Assembly: GCA_024239075.1 (NCBI GenBank)
Contig: JANBVI010000062.1
Coordinates: forward strand, 1-37,746
Length of the DNA: 37,746 nt
Reading direction: 5' to 3'
Source of the DNA: Fischerella sp. CENA71
GTDB lineage: Bacteria > Cyanobacteriota > Cyanobacteriia > Cyanobacteriales > Nostocaceae
Positions 8,461 through 18,700 of this stretch are shown piece by piece (position 1 is the first letter of the stretch; every line of letters starts with the position of its first letter). Both the position numbers and the translations under genes were made by a program. The notes under the pieces were generated by a model that was given only the letters and a program-made list of their open reading frames with translations, was not told where the DNA came from and searched no databases.

Positions 8461-11400
8461 TTAAAAAATTAGGGCAAACGATATTCCTCTACCGGTGGAG
8501 CTGTGCGTAGATGTGATCAAGAGACAGCCACTAGCAAGCGTTTTCCCATCTGGGCTGAAGGCGACTGAACGAACCCAATTGCTGTGCCCGTTCAAAACGT
8601 TGAGGCATTCACCACTGTTGATATCCCACAGCCAAACTGTTTGGTGATCACTACCACTAGCAAGCGTTTTCCCATCTGGGCTGAAGGCGACTGAACGAAC
8701 CAAATCGCTGTGCCCGTGCAAAGTGTTGAGGCATTCCCCACTGTTGACATCCCATAGCCGAACTGTTTGGTGCTCACTACCACTGAGTGTTTTCCCATCT
8801 GGGCTGAAGGCGACTGAACAAACCCAACTGCTGTGCCCGTTCAAAACGTTGAGGCATTCACCACTGTTGATATCCCACAACCGAACTGTTTGGTCAGTAC
8901 TGCCACTGGCAAGCGTTTTCCCATCTGGGCTGAAGGCGACTGAATGAACCCAACTGCTGTGTCCGTGCAAAGTGTTACGACATTCACCACTGTTAATATC
9001 CCATAGCCGAACTGTTTGGTCTTCACTGCCACTGGCAATCATTTTCCCATCTGGGCTGAAGGCGACTGAACGAATCGTAACGCTGTGCCCGTGCAAAGTG
9101 TTACGACATTCACCACTGTTGATATCCCACAACCGAACTGTTTGGTCATCACTGCCACTGGCAAGCGTTTTCCCATCTGGGCTGAAAGCAACTGAATGAA
9201 TCGTAATGCTGTGCCCGTGCAAAGTGTTGAGGCATTTACCACTGTTAATATCCCATAACCGAATCGTTTGGTCATCACTACCGCTGAGTGTTTTCCCATC
9301 TGGGCTGAAGGCAACTGAACAAACCCACCTGCTATGCCCGTGCAAAGTGTTGAAACATTCACCACTGTTGATATCCCACAACCGAACTGTTTGGTCAGCA
9401 CTACCACTGGCAAGTATTTTTCCATCTGAGCTGAAGGCGACTGAACGAACCAAATCGCTGTGCCCGTGCAAAGTGTTGCGACATTCCCCAGTGTTAATAT
9501 CCCACAACCGAACTGTTTGGTCAGCACTACCACTGGCAAGTATTTTCCCATCTGGACTGAAGACGACTGAATTTATCCACCTGCTGTGCCCGTGCAAAGT
9601 GTTGCGACATTCCCCAGTGTTAATATCCCATAGCCGAACTGTTTGGTCATCACTGCCACTGGCAAGTGTTTTCCCATCTGGGCTGAAGGCGATTGAATAA
9701 ACCACACTGGTGTGCCCATGCAAAGTGTTGCGACATTCCCCAGTGTTGATATCCCACAGCCGAACTGTTTGGTCATCACTACCACTAGCAAGCGTTTTCC
9801 CATCTGGGCTGAAGGCGACTGAATTTACCCCATAAGTATGCCTCTTACAGGTCAAAAGTTCTCTCCCACTAGCAGCTTCCCACAAGCGAACTACACCATT
9901 ATAATCACCTGTAGCTAACAGTCTGCCATCTATGCTAAATGCCACTGATCGAACGCTACCTAATGCTTTAGTAAAAACAGAGTCAGCCAAATTTGTCTCA
10001 GCAAAATTGACACGGCGCAGGCTAGCATTACTAAAGTCAGCACCTTTAATCACTACACAGCTGAGGTTTTTCCCTTCCAAAACCGCTTTGTCAACGTTCA
10101 CCAACAGTGTTGCTACATTTCCCCCAGTGTAACCGACTTCAGCTTCTGTTTTGCCGCGTGTCGCTTCAAGAATTTTGATCATTGGGTAATGGGGTGATCT
10201 GATGGAGGTATTAACATCAATCATCGGCAAAAGTAGCTCCATCACCGCTTTTGTGAGAGGCGCTTTCCCAAATGTCCCCCTCAATTTCTCCAACGATTCA
10301 CTCACAAATCCCCTTAACGCAGGTATCGCCACACAATCCCCTGCATCATCCAACTGCCGCGAAAAATAACCCGACCAAGTATAATCAACAGGGGCAGCAC
10401 TGCCATCCAAACAAGACTGTGCTTGTGCTAATTCCGTGAAATCACCAGCCAAAGCCCCCAACTCAGCCGCAAACTTATACGCCACAAAAAACTCTAACAA
10501 AGACCGATGCGCCGGAGTGTAATCCCCATCAGCATTACGAATCAGCATAGTCTGCGCCATCATGTCGTAATGCCAATGATCCAAATCCTTCTCTTCCTGA
10601 ACCATTGCACCAAACAACCGCCGAATCCTATCTGGGAACAGCCGATAATTGAGGCTCATTTGATCGGTAGACAGCATTTCCCAAGACAATTCGCACAGGA
10701 AATACAGCTTATCAGCCAGGGAAGTAAACGTGCGATCGCTCTTAATATCCCTCTCCATTTTCCGCCGCACTGCATACAAATACACCCGCGACATATCCAC
10801 AGGTTTCCCCACTTCGATATCTGGCAATGCTTCTAAAATTAACTCCGTCATCACCGGACGACGGGCTAAATCTAATAATTGCGGATTGCCCATGACTTGT
10901 TCAACCGTTGCAGCTTCCGCTTGGTGCGACAAAACTTGCCGAATTTGCTCGTCGTTAAATTTCTCCAGTTCCAACACTTCAAACTGCGGTGTTTCACCCG
11001 TCAACTGCTTGGTAGAAGCTTGTAACTCAGCGTTGAGTAAAGCGCGTCCTTCCTTTGCTTCGGGAAAATGTTCCGTGCGACAAGTCAAAATTACTTTTGC
11101 ACCAGGAACCACCACTTTCGCCAATTCCCAGAAATTATTAATCATCTGCTGACGGTCAACTTTTGCTGCCATTTCGTCAAAACCGTCGAAAATCAGCAGC
11201 AATTTACCCATGCGGTTGAGTTGGTCAAAGACTTCGCTATTTAAACGGATATTATGTTGTGTAAAAAAGAACCCAGCTAAAACATTCTCCACATTTATAG
11301 CTTTGGCAAAGTCCCGCAGGGTAATTACCAGAGGCAAACGGGGACGTTCCACACCGCGTTTTTGGGCATCTCTATATCTCTGTAATGCTACCCAAGCGTA

Positions 11401-12645
11401 ATGAAAAGCAAACCAAGTTTTGCCCGTACCGAATTCCCCTAGTATCGAAATATGCTCCTTCGCTGGGTCATCCAACCACACATCAATGTAACCATCAATC
11501 CAACCATCGCGTTCATCGTAGCGACTGATACCGATGCGTTGCTTGCTATCGGGATCAATTTCTTCTTTTGTGCAAGCTAAGGGAACGTATTTTGTATCTA
11601 TTTTGCGGTGGATAATTTCTGCCTCTAACCAATCGAGATAATCGCCAAAATCAGCATCTTGGTCAATGAGTTCGTCAAAAGTGTAACAACCTAAGTGGCG
11701 ATTCTCTTCTTTTTCTACTTCATCTCGCGCCGCCCGTGCAATCCGTCTTGCTGTTACTAACCAACCTTCATCTGTTCTCTGTTGTTCGACTGAGGAACGT
11801 AAAAGTGCTACATCTTTGAGTCCAACTTCTCCCTCAATTCCCCGGATCAGGATACGGTCATATCGGTTACGCCGTGTGGGGACGTTGATTATCCACTCGA
11901 AAAAGGAATCACCCCAAATTTCATATTTTTCAAACCGATAGCCCAAGGTTTCAAACCAGCCACGCATTTGTTGGGCTAAGGCGTAGACGCGAAGCGGCTT
12001 GTCGTCAGACATCGCTCGCCATTCAGGAGATGCGATATATCGCGTCTCTAAATTTGCGGGTAGCGCGGGATAATTTTGTGTAGCTAAACGTGCCATTTCT
12101 GTACGAATGCCTTCCAGCGTCGGCAACCTATCCAGTTGTTCTTGGATACTGGCAATACGTTTGTGTAGGTCGCCAACTTGTTGGCTCATCAGTGTATCTG
12201 CTGGGTTACGAGTGCGTTTGGCAACCTCTGCAAAAACGATGTAAAACGCTGCTACTTCCCGTCTAATGTCAATTCTTAAACTTTTAATTTCATCGCCCAA
12301 GGCATAAGCTTCAATAAAAGCGTCTACTTCAGAAAGCAAAATTGAGGGGTTGTTGTGGTCAAAAGCTTTGCGGAAGGCTTGTTTGATTTCTTCTTGCCGA
12401 AAAAGTTCTAAAAAAGGTCGTTTATCCAAATTACTTACACCATACTCGACCAAGGCGTAAGCATAAACGCCACTAAAGTCAGCTGGTGGATGCTCTGGGT
12501 CAAGATTAAACTGCTTGAGTAACTTAATTACAGTCTCATTACGCTGAATTTTGTCCTTAATCAAAGGATTGGCGATCGCAGTAATTGCGTTAATTACCTG
12601 TTCTGGGGTTATGATCATTGCAACATTCCGTTCATGGCAGAGCAT
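8461..12645 (-). CDS. STAND protein: NACHT NTPase with C-terminal WD40 repeats
   Basis: A 1394-aa signal-transducing NTPase of the kind found in cyanobacterial conflict and signalling systems. Residues ~1-190 are helical and unassigned. Residues ~195-345 (FEKYEIWGDSFFEWIINVP, YDRILIRGIEGEVGL) resemble a restriction-endonuclease-like fold without an obvious catalytic Lys. The NACHT domain (~365-700) has Walker A GEFGTGKT (Lys409), Walker B LLLIFDGFDE and LTCRTEH. Pentapeptide-like residues (LSCVVIKGADFSNASLRRVN) precede 11 full WD40 blades and a partial twelfth. The last blade breaks into CLLITSTHSSTGRG and stops, so the C-terminus looks truncated. A second ATG at 12618 (MIITPEQVINA) is a better-looking start. 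Confidence 0.9.
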   Translation of the reverse strand: MLCHERNVAMIITPEQVINAITAIANPLIKDKIQRNETVIKLLKQFNLDPEHPPADFSGVYAYALVEYGVSNLDKRPFLELFRQEEIKQAFRKAFDHNNPSILLSEVDAFIEAYALGDEIKSLRIDIRREVAAFYIVFAEVAKRTRNPADTLMSQQVGDLHKRIASIQEQLDRLPTLEGIRTEMARLATQNYPALPANLETRYIASPEWRAMSDDKPLRVYALAQQMRGWFETLGYRFEKYEIWGDSFFEWIINVPTRRNRYDRILIRGIEGEVGLKDVALLRSSVEQQRTDEGWLVTARRIARAARDEVEKEENRHLGCYTFDELIDQDADFGDYLDWLEAEIIHRKIDTKYVPLACTKEEIDPDSKQRIGISRYDERDGWIDGYIDVWLDDPAKEHISILGEFGTGKTWFAFHYAWVALQRYRDAQKRGVERPRLPLVITLRDFAKAINVENVLAGFFFTQHNIRLNSEVFDQLNRMGKLLLIFDGFDEMAAKVDRQQMINNFWELAKVVVPGAKVILTCRTEHFPEAKEGRALLNAELQASTKQLTGETPQFEVLELEKFNDEQIRQVLSHQAEAATVEQVMGNPQLLDLARRPVMTELILEALPDIEVGKPVDMSRVYLYAVRRKMERDIKSDRTFTSLADKLYFLCELSWEMLSTDQMSLNYRLFPDRIRRLFGAMVQEEKDLDHWHYDMMAQTMLIRNADGDYTPAHRSLLEFFVAYKFAAELGALAGDFTELAQAQSCLDGSAAPVDYTWSGYFSRQLDDAGDCVAIPALRGFVSESLEKLRGTFGKAPLTKAVMELLLPMIDVNTSIRSPHYPMIKILEATRGKTEAEVGYTGGNVATLLVNVDKAVLEGKNLSCVVIKGADFSNASLRRVNFAETNLADSVFTKALGSVRSVAFSIDGRLLATGDYNGVVRLWEAASGRELLTCKRHTYGVNSVAFSPDGKTLASGSDDQTVRLWDINTGECRNTLHGHTSVVYSIAFSPDGKTLASGSDDQTVRLWDINTGECRNTLHGHSRWINSVVFSPDGKILASGSADQTVRLWDINTGECRNTLHGHSDLVRSVAFSSDGKILASGSADQTVRLWDINSGECFNTLHGHSRWVCSVAFSPDGKTLSGSDDQTIRLWDINSGKCLNTLHGHSITIHSVAFSPDGKTLASGSDDQTVRLWDINSGECRNTLHGHSVTIRSVAFSPDGKMIASGSEDQTVRLWDINSGECRNTLHGHSSWVHSVAFSPDGKTLASGSTDQTVRLWDINSGECLNVLNGHSSWVCSVAFSPDGKTLSGSEHQTVRLWDVNSGECLNTLHGHSDLVRSVAFSPDGKTLASGSDHQTVWLWDINSGECLNVLNGHSNWVRSVAFSPDGKTLASGCLLITSTHSSTGRGISFALIF
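8541..9830 (-). repeat. Tandem WD40-encoding repeats of ~126 bp
   Basis: Ten near-identical units of 126 bp (two of 123 bp, where KTLASGS is shortened to KTLSGS) encode blades of the form SVAFSPDGKTLASGSDDQTV and RLWDINSGECLNTLHGHS. The N-terminal blade next to them (RSVAFSIDGRLLATGDYNG) is more diverged. High DNA identity between neighbours implies recent amplification or gene conversion. Confidence 0.9.
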
Positions 12646-12673
12646 CCTGTGCGTTTTTTATGGATGATTACTA

Positions 12674-12808
12674 TTACTCATCATAGACACTGCGGTAGCT
12701 GGAATTACCTCTTGCAAAATCCTGCCACAAATCATCCAATTCTAACCTACGGCTGCTGCTAAGTGATTCCAGGATATTTACATCTACAAATAAATCCTCC
12801 AAAGGCAT
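12674..12808 (-). pseudogene. Scrap of a second NACHT-type protein gene
   Basis: A 44-codon minus-strand frame, MPLEDLFVDVNILESLSSSR then RLELDDLW, ends at TAA (12674-12676). The frame stays open upstream as VIPSWGVNHW until the mobile-element end at 12849. The segment resembles the pre-NACHT linker of other cyanobacterial NACHT proteins, which often contain a 'PLEDIYVDVNIL'-like stretch. It is probably the remnant of a gene cut off by the adjacent element. Assignment rests on memory of the family and is tentative. Confidence 0.4.
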
Positions 12809-12848
12809 CCAATGATTTACTCCCCATGATGGGATAACGCTGTGTAAA

Positions 12849-13527
12849 CGAGAGCGATTTTTTTCGGGGGAGGAGGGACTGGCAATGCGGTAAGATGACC
12901 CAATGAGCGATTCTGAGCAACTTGTAATCTATCAGCTTCATATTTTTATCCTGGGCATTAGTCCAATGATTTGGCGTAGAGTCAAAACCAAGAGCGACAG
13001 TACAATCGCCGATTTGCACTACATCATCCAGATAGTAATGGGGTGGACGGATTCCCACTTACATCGTTTCATAATCCATGGTAAGCATTACGGGATTGCT
13101 CAAATTGGGGGAATGTGGTTTTCTGACGATCCTAAAGTTGTCAAACTATCAGATTTTGGCTGGCGAATGCGAGAGCGTTTTTTATACGAATATGATTTCG
13201 GTGATAACTGGCAACATCAAATTCGAGTCGAAGCAATTCTCACTCCAGAATCAAATTGCTTTTATCCACTATGTATTGATGGTAAACGCGCTTGCCCTCC
13301 AGAAGACTGTGGTGGCCCGTGGGAGTTCATGGCACAAAAGCAGGAATACTCGGTAAGATACATAGCATCTCGGTACAGTGAAATTCTCCAAGAAGGTGAT
13401 ATCCCTGGCAATATTGAAGAAATGTACGAACTACGCCAATGGTTAATGGTTGACCATTTTGACCGTCAAGAAATAAACCAACGTTTACAGCAATATGTGG
13501 CTGGAGATAAAGAATTGAATCGAAGGT
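12849..13527 (+). mobile_element. Truncated left end of the ISKra4-type element, second copy
   Basis: From about 12849 the sequence CGAGAGCGATTTTTTTCGGG repeats the left inverted repeat at 4679, followed by the same leader (GGCAATGCGGTAAGATGA) and a close copy of the pRiA4b ORF-3-like gene. Homology to the element stops near 13527; the transposase, the recombinase and the right inverted repeat are absent. An IS5 transposase fragment abuts directly, so a deletion or recombination joined the two. Confidence 0.75.
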
Positions 13528-13532
13528 CATAA
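12903..13532 (+). CDS. Plasmid pRiA4b ORF-3-like protein, second copy
   Basis: This 209-aa paralogue of the protein at 4732-5370 is nearly identical along most of its length (YQLHIFILGISPMIWRRVKT, FLYEYDFGDNWQHQIRVEAI, ACPPEDCGGPWEF). It differs at the C-terminus, where the last residues (ELNRRS) come from the junction with the IS5 fragment. The function of the family is unknown. It no longer has a transposase partner. Confidence 0.8.
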   Translation: MSDSEQLVIYQLHIFILGISPMIWRRVKTKSDSTIADLHYIIQIVMGWTDSHLHRFIIHGKHYGIAQIGGMWFSDDPKVVKLSDFGWRMRERFLYEYDFGDNWQHQIRVEAILTPESNCFYPLCIDGKRACPPEDCGGPWEFMAQKQEYSVRYIASRYSEILQEGDIPGNIEEMYELRQWLMVDHFDRQEINQRLQQYVAGDKELNRRS

Positions 13533-13983
13533 AGGTAAGGGAATTTTAATACACACCTTGACTGATGGTAATGGTATGCCCTTGGCTAATCGCACAACCC
13601 CAGCCAACGGTAATGAAACAGATCAAGTGATACCACTGTTAGATAGTGTCAAAGTCAAAACGAATAGACCCGGTAGGCCTCGTAAACGGGTTAAAGTCCT
13701 TGCTGCTGACAAAGGCTATGATTCCAAGGACAAACGTGCTGCCTTGCGTAAACGTGGAATCAGACCTCAATTGCCCAAGCGTGTTTGGAAGAATCGAAAA
13801 AATCGGGGTAGACCAATTAAAATTTCTGTTCCGCGCTTTCAGCAAGAACGTTGTTTCGCCTGGTATCAAAGAAAATATCGCCGTCTTGTTGTGCGATGGG
13901 AACGAATTAGAGCTTGTTTCAATGCTTTTCTCTCCCTTGCCACAATCCATATCTGGATTAACAAATTTTTATTAGTGGGATAG
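13529..13983 (+). pseudogene. IS5-family transposase, C-terminal half
   Basis: The frame gives KGKGILIHTLTDGNGMPLAN and RTTPANGNETDQVIPLLDSV, then VLAADKGYDSKDKRAALRKR and ERCFAWYQRKYRRLVVRWER, the second half of an IS5-type DDE transposase with the second catalytic Asp in ADKGYDS and the final Glu in the R-x-x-V-x-R-W-E-R region. The N-terminal half with the first Asp is absent; a stop lies just upstream of the junction near 13527. It cannot encode a working enzyme. Confidence 0.8.
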
Positions 13984-14076
13984 GTTCGTCATTTTTACTC
14001 TCTTAACCTTTATTTACCTACTTATTATGTTGCACATCTGATGGAAAATCAACAATCAAATAAGAGAGCAAAAATT

Positions 14077-15411
14077 TTACCCAGTATGTAATTCTACAGA
14101 AGGTTGGTAGTTGTTATCTGCAACGCGCTCGTAAGTAACTACATCACCAACAACTCTTAACCTCTGACCCAGAAATAAACAAAAACCAACAGGTGCGTAT
14201 AAAACTAGGTGTGTATTATTGGCATCATACTTTTGACGATAGTAGCGAATCAGTTCCTTAGCATGAATTGCCAATGCAATGGTATCTGCATCAGAACTAA
14301 TAGCCCCTTCTCCAGTACCAGATTCTGGTTCTGCATAAACGAAAGAACTGAATGGTACAGGTGAATTTTGACGCAGCCGTTCTAAATCTCTTAATGCATC
14401 ACCTGTAATTCCCAAAGCAAATAAAAGGTGTTCTCCTGTTTTGCCATCTTCTTTTACAATCTTAAACTTTGCATCCGAAAGGCTAGCATCTGAGCGCCAC
14501 AAGTAGTCTTGTCCTAAAGTTCGTTGTTTTATTTGGAGGGTATACCCTCTGGTATCTGGGAAGACTGCACCGATCGCAACTGCTGTTGTTAAAGGGAACT
14601 TCCCACGTACATCGACTGTTAATGAAGCACGCCCCTGAGACAATTGTTCTCGTGCTTTTACTAAACTTGGTAATAAAACATTGTCCCAGGTTTCTTGGTC
14701 AGCAATGCGTCGGGGCTTTGCATCAATATCAAAATACTGAGTCCAGTCTAGTTCTAAAGTGGAAGAATTTTCGTATTCCTGTTTTAACCACCCATGTACA
14801 CATAAAGTTACAGTTGTATTATTTAATATGTTATCCTGAGATTTCTTTTTAATTAAAACTGGAATATTAGCTTGGTTAACTCCTATCATGCGGATGCCAC
14901 TACAACCGAAATCATAGGCAAAATCATAATCTCTACCCATACCTAGCGCATCATAAAAGCCAACAGCAAATTCGATAGCAGCACGATCACCAATGGGTTG
15001 ATTCATCCCAATCACATATTTAATATGTTTTCTAATAGCTTCTGCTTGTACTTCTGAGTAACAGGCATTGAGCAACACACATTCTACTTGGTCTGCAAAT
15101 AGTTGGAACAATCCAGCCAGCGCCGTAGCATTGACAAATTTGACCTGACCAGTTTCATCTTCGAGTGCTAGTCCTTGATCTCCGACACCATGCCCAGAAA
15201 AGTGAACTATTTGGGGACTAACCTCTAATATTGCCCGTTGCATTTCTCTGGGAGTAACTGCCCAACGTTGTACTAATTCTAGTTGATCACGATGGCGGGC
15301 ACGGCGCAGAGCATCATCGATTTCTCGAACTTCTTCATCTAGGCGCAGACGGTTAGTTTGCCTGGGGTTAGCGGTAAGAATAAGGATGCGTTTTAAGAGA
15401 TGGGTGGTCAT
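14077..15411 (-). CDS. SAVED-CHAT protein: cyclic-oligonucleotide sensor fused to caspase-like protease
   Basis: A 444-aa two-domain protein. Residues 1-180 form a CHAT (caspase HetF-associated with TPRs) protease domain with the catalytic pair His74 (IVHFSGHG) and Cys117 (VLLNACYSE). Residues ~200-440 form a SAVED domain, the cyclic-nucleotide sensor first known from CBASS, recognisable by LELDWTQYFD, the central LTVDVRGKFPLTTAVAIGAV, ALGITGDALRDL and the closing HLVLYAPVGFCLFLGQRLR. SAVED-CHAT proteins linked to type III CRISPR are known to respond to cyclic oligoadenylate and start proteolysis (studied in Haliangium). The gene is divergent from cas10 with 348 bp between them, which supports the same role here; ligand and substrate are inferred. 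Confidence 0.88.
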   Translation of the reverse strand: MTTHLLKRILILTANPRQTNRLRLDEEVREIDDALRRARHRDQLELVQRWAVTPREMQRAILEVSPQIVHFSGHGVGDQGLALEDETGQVKFVNATALAGLFQLFADQVECVLLNACYSEVQAEAIRKHIKYVIGMNQPIGDRAAIEFAVGFYDALGMGRDYDFAYDFGCSGIRMIGVNQANIPVLIKKKSQDNILNNTTVTLCVHGWLKQEYENSSTLELDWTQYFDIDAKPRRIADQETWDNVLLPSLVKAREQLSQGRASLTVDVRGKFPLTTAVAIGAVFPDTRGYTLQIKQRTLGQDYLWRSDASLSDAKFKIVKEDGKTGEHLLFALGITGDALRDLERLRQNSPVPFSSFVYAEPESGTGEGAISSDADTIALAIHAKELIRYYRQKYDANNTHLVLYAPVGFCLFLGQRLRVVGDVVTYERVADNNYQPSVELHTG

Positions 15412-15759
15412 AGGTTGATATTGATGCAGACAAATAACAGGAGGAAAAGATATTCAAGTTTAAATAAAAACATGACTATAGGCAGATAGAAACGATATTA
15501 ATATTGCCTTAACAAATGCCTGGCGATGTGTCTCAGACAAAACACTACTTTTAAATACATTGATACTACTTAATAAAATTTAGATTTTTTACAAAAGAAA
15601 TATATTAATTAACCGTATTTTTGCGTAATTAGTTGTTCACTTAATGAAGTATGTATTTAGTGTTTAAAAAACTCATCTGGGTAAAACCAGAAAATCAACC
15701 ACAGCCTAAAATCTCACTAAAATAGCTGTTTTCAAACTTATAGCCATACATCCTAGTCC
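15412..15759. promoter_or_regulatory. Divergent promoter region between SAVED-CHAT and cas10
   Basis: This 348-bp AT-rich gap separates two divergent genes and must hold both promoters. No clear Shine-Dalgarno sequence precedes either start. A small inverted repeat CTGGGTAAAACCAG lies at about 15677-15690. The TTATATA boxes seen at the cas1 promoters are absent here, so regulation is probably different. I see no gene. Confidence 0.5.
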
Positions 15760-18700
15760 ATGAATTTCTACCAACGTAAGTTATATGCACTACTACAAGC
15801 ACCAAGCTTACCAAACTGGGGAAACCTCACCACCCAATTAGAATGTTTACTCCCTGACTTACCACAGCTTCGAGAATGGTGGGGAGCAAGTAATGAGCAA
15901 GATAGTATCAAAAGAGGTAAACAAGCACAAGATATTGGTTCGTCGTGCGATCGCGTTAATCTATCTTATATAGAACACAAAGACAATACACAACCTGTAA
16001 CCGTTCATCATCCGATCAGTGGTCAAAAACAGGAGATTAGAGCATTACAACTAAACGATAACGCACCAGATATTAGCCAGATAAAAAGCGAAACAGATAC
16101 TCAAAAAGTTTTTTGGTGGTTTTGGCGATTTTACTCAGAACTGTTAGCAGACAAACAACACGATGCATTACTATTCCCCGCACATCAAGTCATCCCTGAC
16201 TGTCCGCTACACAGCCACCAAAGTACAGTTTCGGCTTTAACTGGTGCAATGTTCCCGGAAACTTGGCAAACAGGAGAACCGCATCAAACACCTTATCTAT
16301 TAGTATTTACCTTCTCCCCAGTACAGGAATTTATCAAATCTTCCCGTAAATTCCTAGATTTTTGGGCAGGTTCATATCTGCTTCATTATCTCAGCAGTCG
16401 GTTGTGCTGGCATATCGCCCAACATCTTGGTCCTGATGCAGTAATTATACCTTCCCTGTGGAATCAGGAAATTATTGATGCATTAATTATGCAAAAATAT
16501 CCTGAATTTGCATCTAATTTTGCACATCTCCAAGAAGATAGTAAAAATCCTGTAGAGCGATTTACAGATAAAATATCTACAAGTTTAAGCACAGCCGGTT
16601 TCCCGAATGCAATTACTGTATTAGTTTCAGGAAAAGCAGAAGCTCAACAATGGGGAAAGTATCTCAAGGAGACTTTAACCGAAGAATGGGTGAAAATCGG
16701 TACAGAAGTCAAAAGCCATATTAGAACCCAAGTTATAGAATTTTTAGATAAACAAACTCCAAAAGAATTAGAGAACATCTTAAAAGAAGTATTCCCCGAA
16801 TTTGAAAATACACCTGCTGCTCTCGAACCTTACCGCAGAGAACTGCAACTTCTCAAGCGCCAATGCTGTTGGGAATGGAATAAACTTTGGGAAGCTCAAC
16901 TGAATTACACCTGGGAACCATACTGGACAGCCATACCACTAGGAAACCCAGAACAAGCATTAGCCATTGATAAAATTAATGGTATTTTTGAGCAACCTTG
17001 GATTGATTGCCAAACCGAAATTGCTCAACCACTTGTAGATTTACCCGATAAATTTGAAAAACAGTTTTATACATATTTAAATGTAGGGACATGGTGGGGT
17101 AGTATCCAGCAACGCTTGCGACATTGCTTAAATGATGTTAAATATACCCGTAATTGGCAAATTGCTACTGCTCCTGGTGAACGTTCTACAATATCAGGTC
17201 AATTTAGCGCCCTTCACCCACGGCTTAATTATCAAGTAACAAAAACTCTTGGAGGGCAAACACGAGACTTACGTCAAGGTGGTGGTGTAGCCGCAGGTTC
17301 GCTGCGCTTATTTTGGTTTATCATGTCTGAGGCTTATCCTGGTTTATTTAACGGTTCTGAGAAACTTAATGCACTGGAACTCACTAAACGAATGGCTTGG
17401 GTTTATGGAGGTGTAGCAAAATCTTTGGGAGTTCCTATCGAATTAATCGAAGACCCACTACCTGATGAAGTTGCTACCGAATTGGAGCCAGAAGCTAGCA
17501 ACCAAAACGTCGAACAAACAACCAAAATCATTGATTACGAACAGTTAATTAGGTTTCCTAACCTCAGTTCCATCGCCGCTGCTGCTTTTGCACGGGAACA
17601 TCCATACTTGATGCAAGCTTATAGAAGAAATTTATATCGACTTTTCAAACAACATAAAAATAAGTTTTCACGTTTACAGCAACGCACTTTTTACGCCAAA
17701 ACTAGTCGTCCGTTCCACATCCCAAATACAGATAAAGCAATTAAGCAGGCATTCCCTAACCTCAAAGGTAGTTACAACGGTGTGATGTTTTCTAGTAAAT
17801 GGCTCATCGATGACATGGGTTTGCAAGAAAAGGAACGTATCACTACCAGCACTAGCCCAGATTCATCTCAAAGTCAAAACAATCGCAAACAAGTTGAGAT
17901 TTTAAGAGAAATTGTCCAACAAGCCCATCAGGATACTGGCTTTGGTGACAGCAGCCCCACCGATTGGTGGGTAATTATCCTTGCTGATGGTGATGATATG
18001 GGTGACTATGTTTCTGGAAAAAAACTCAAAACATACAGGTCTTATGTTGAAGAAGATGCTATCAATAAAAGCATCGCAGATTTTGACGACAATCTATTTC
18101 ATCAATTCCTCGATGAAACTGATAAACGCATGGGGCCAGCTACCCACGTAGGCTTAAACCGCGCATTATTAGACTTCTCCAATCGCTTAGTTCCCTACTT
18201 AACAGAAGAGCGTTTCTGCGGCCGCGTCATTTACAGTGGTGGCGATGATGTTATGGTGGTGCTACCCTTAGAAGATTTACCAGAATATCTATTATCACTG
18301 CGTGCTGCTTGGAGTGGTGCAAAAGATCCCAAACAAGAGTTTGAAAATCAACGTAATGGAGTTGTTTCTCAGTCAAATAACCAAACAGATGGAGCAGATA
18401 GAACTACAGGCTACTGGTATCCCACAGAACGAGTAAATGGATTACCTCAACGCCCCCACTTCACAATGGGAAAGAACGCAACTATGAGTGCTGGTGTGGT
18501 AATTGCTCACAAAAGCATTCCCCTACCCACTGTACTGGAAAGTCTTTGGAAAGCAGAAAGCGACAGAGCTAAACAAATGTCTGGTAAAGATGGTATTTGC
18601 TTGAGAGTAATTTATGGTGGTGGTAATCAGTTAGAAGCATTAATGAAAGGCGAATTACTAGAGACATGGTGGGATTGGGTCAAGGATTATGAATTATACG

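Noticed and set aside
8592-9803. Several open frames on both strands within the WD40 repeats
   Set aside because: They are shadow frames produced by the tandem ~126-bp repeats of the NACHT-WD40 gene.
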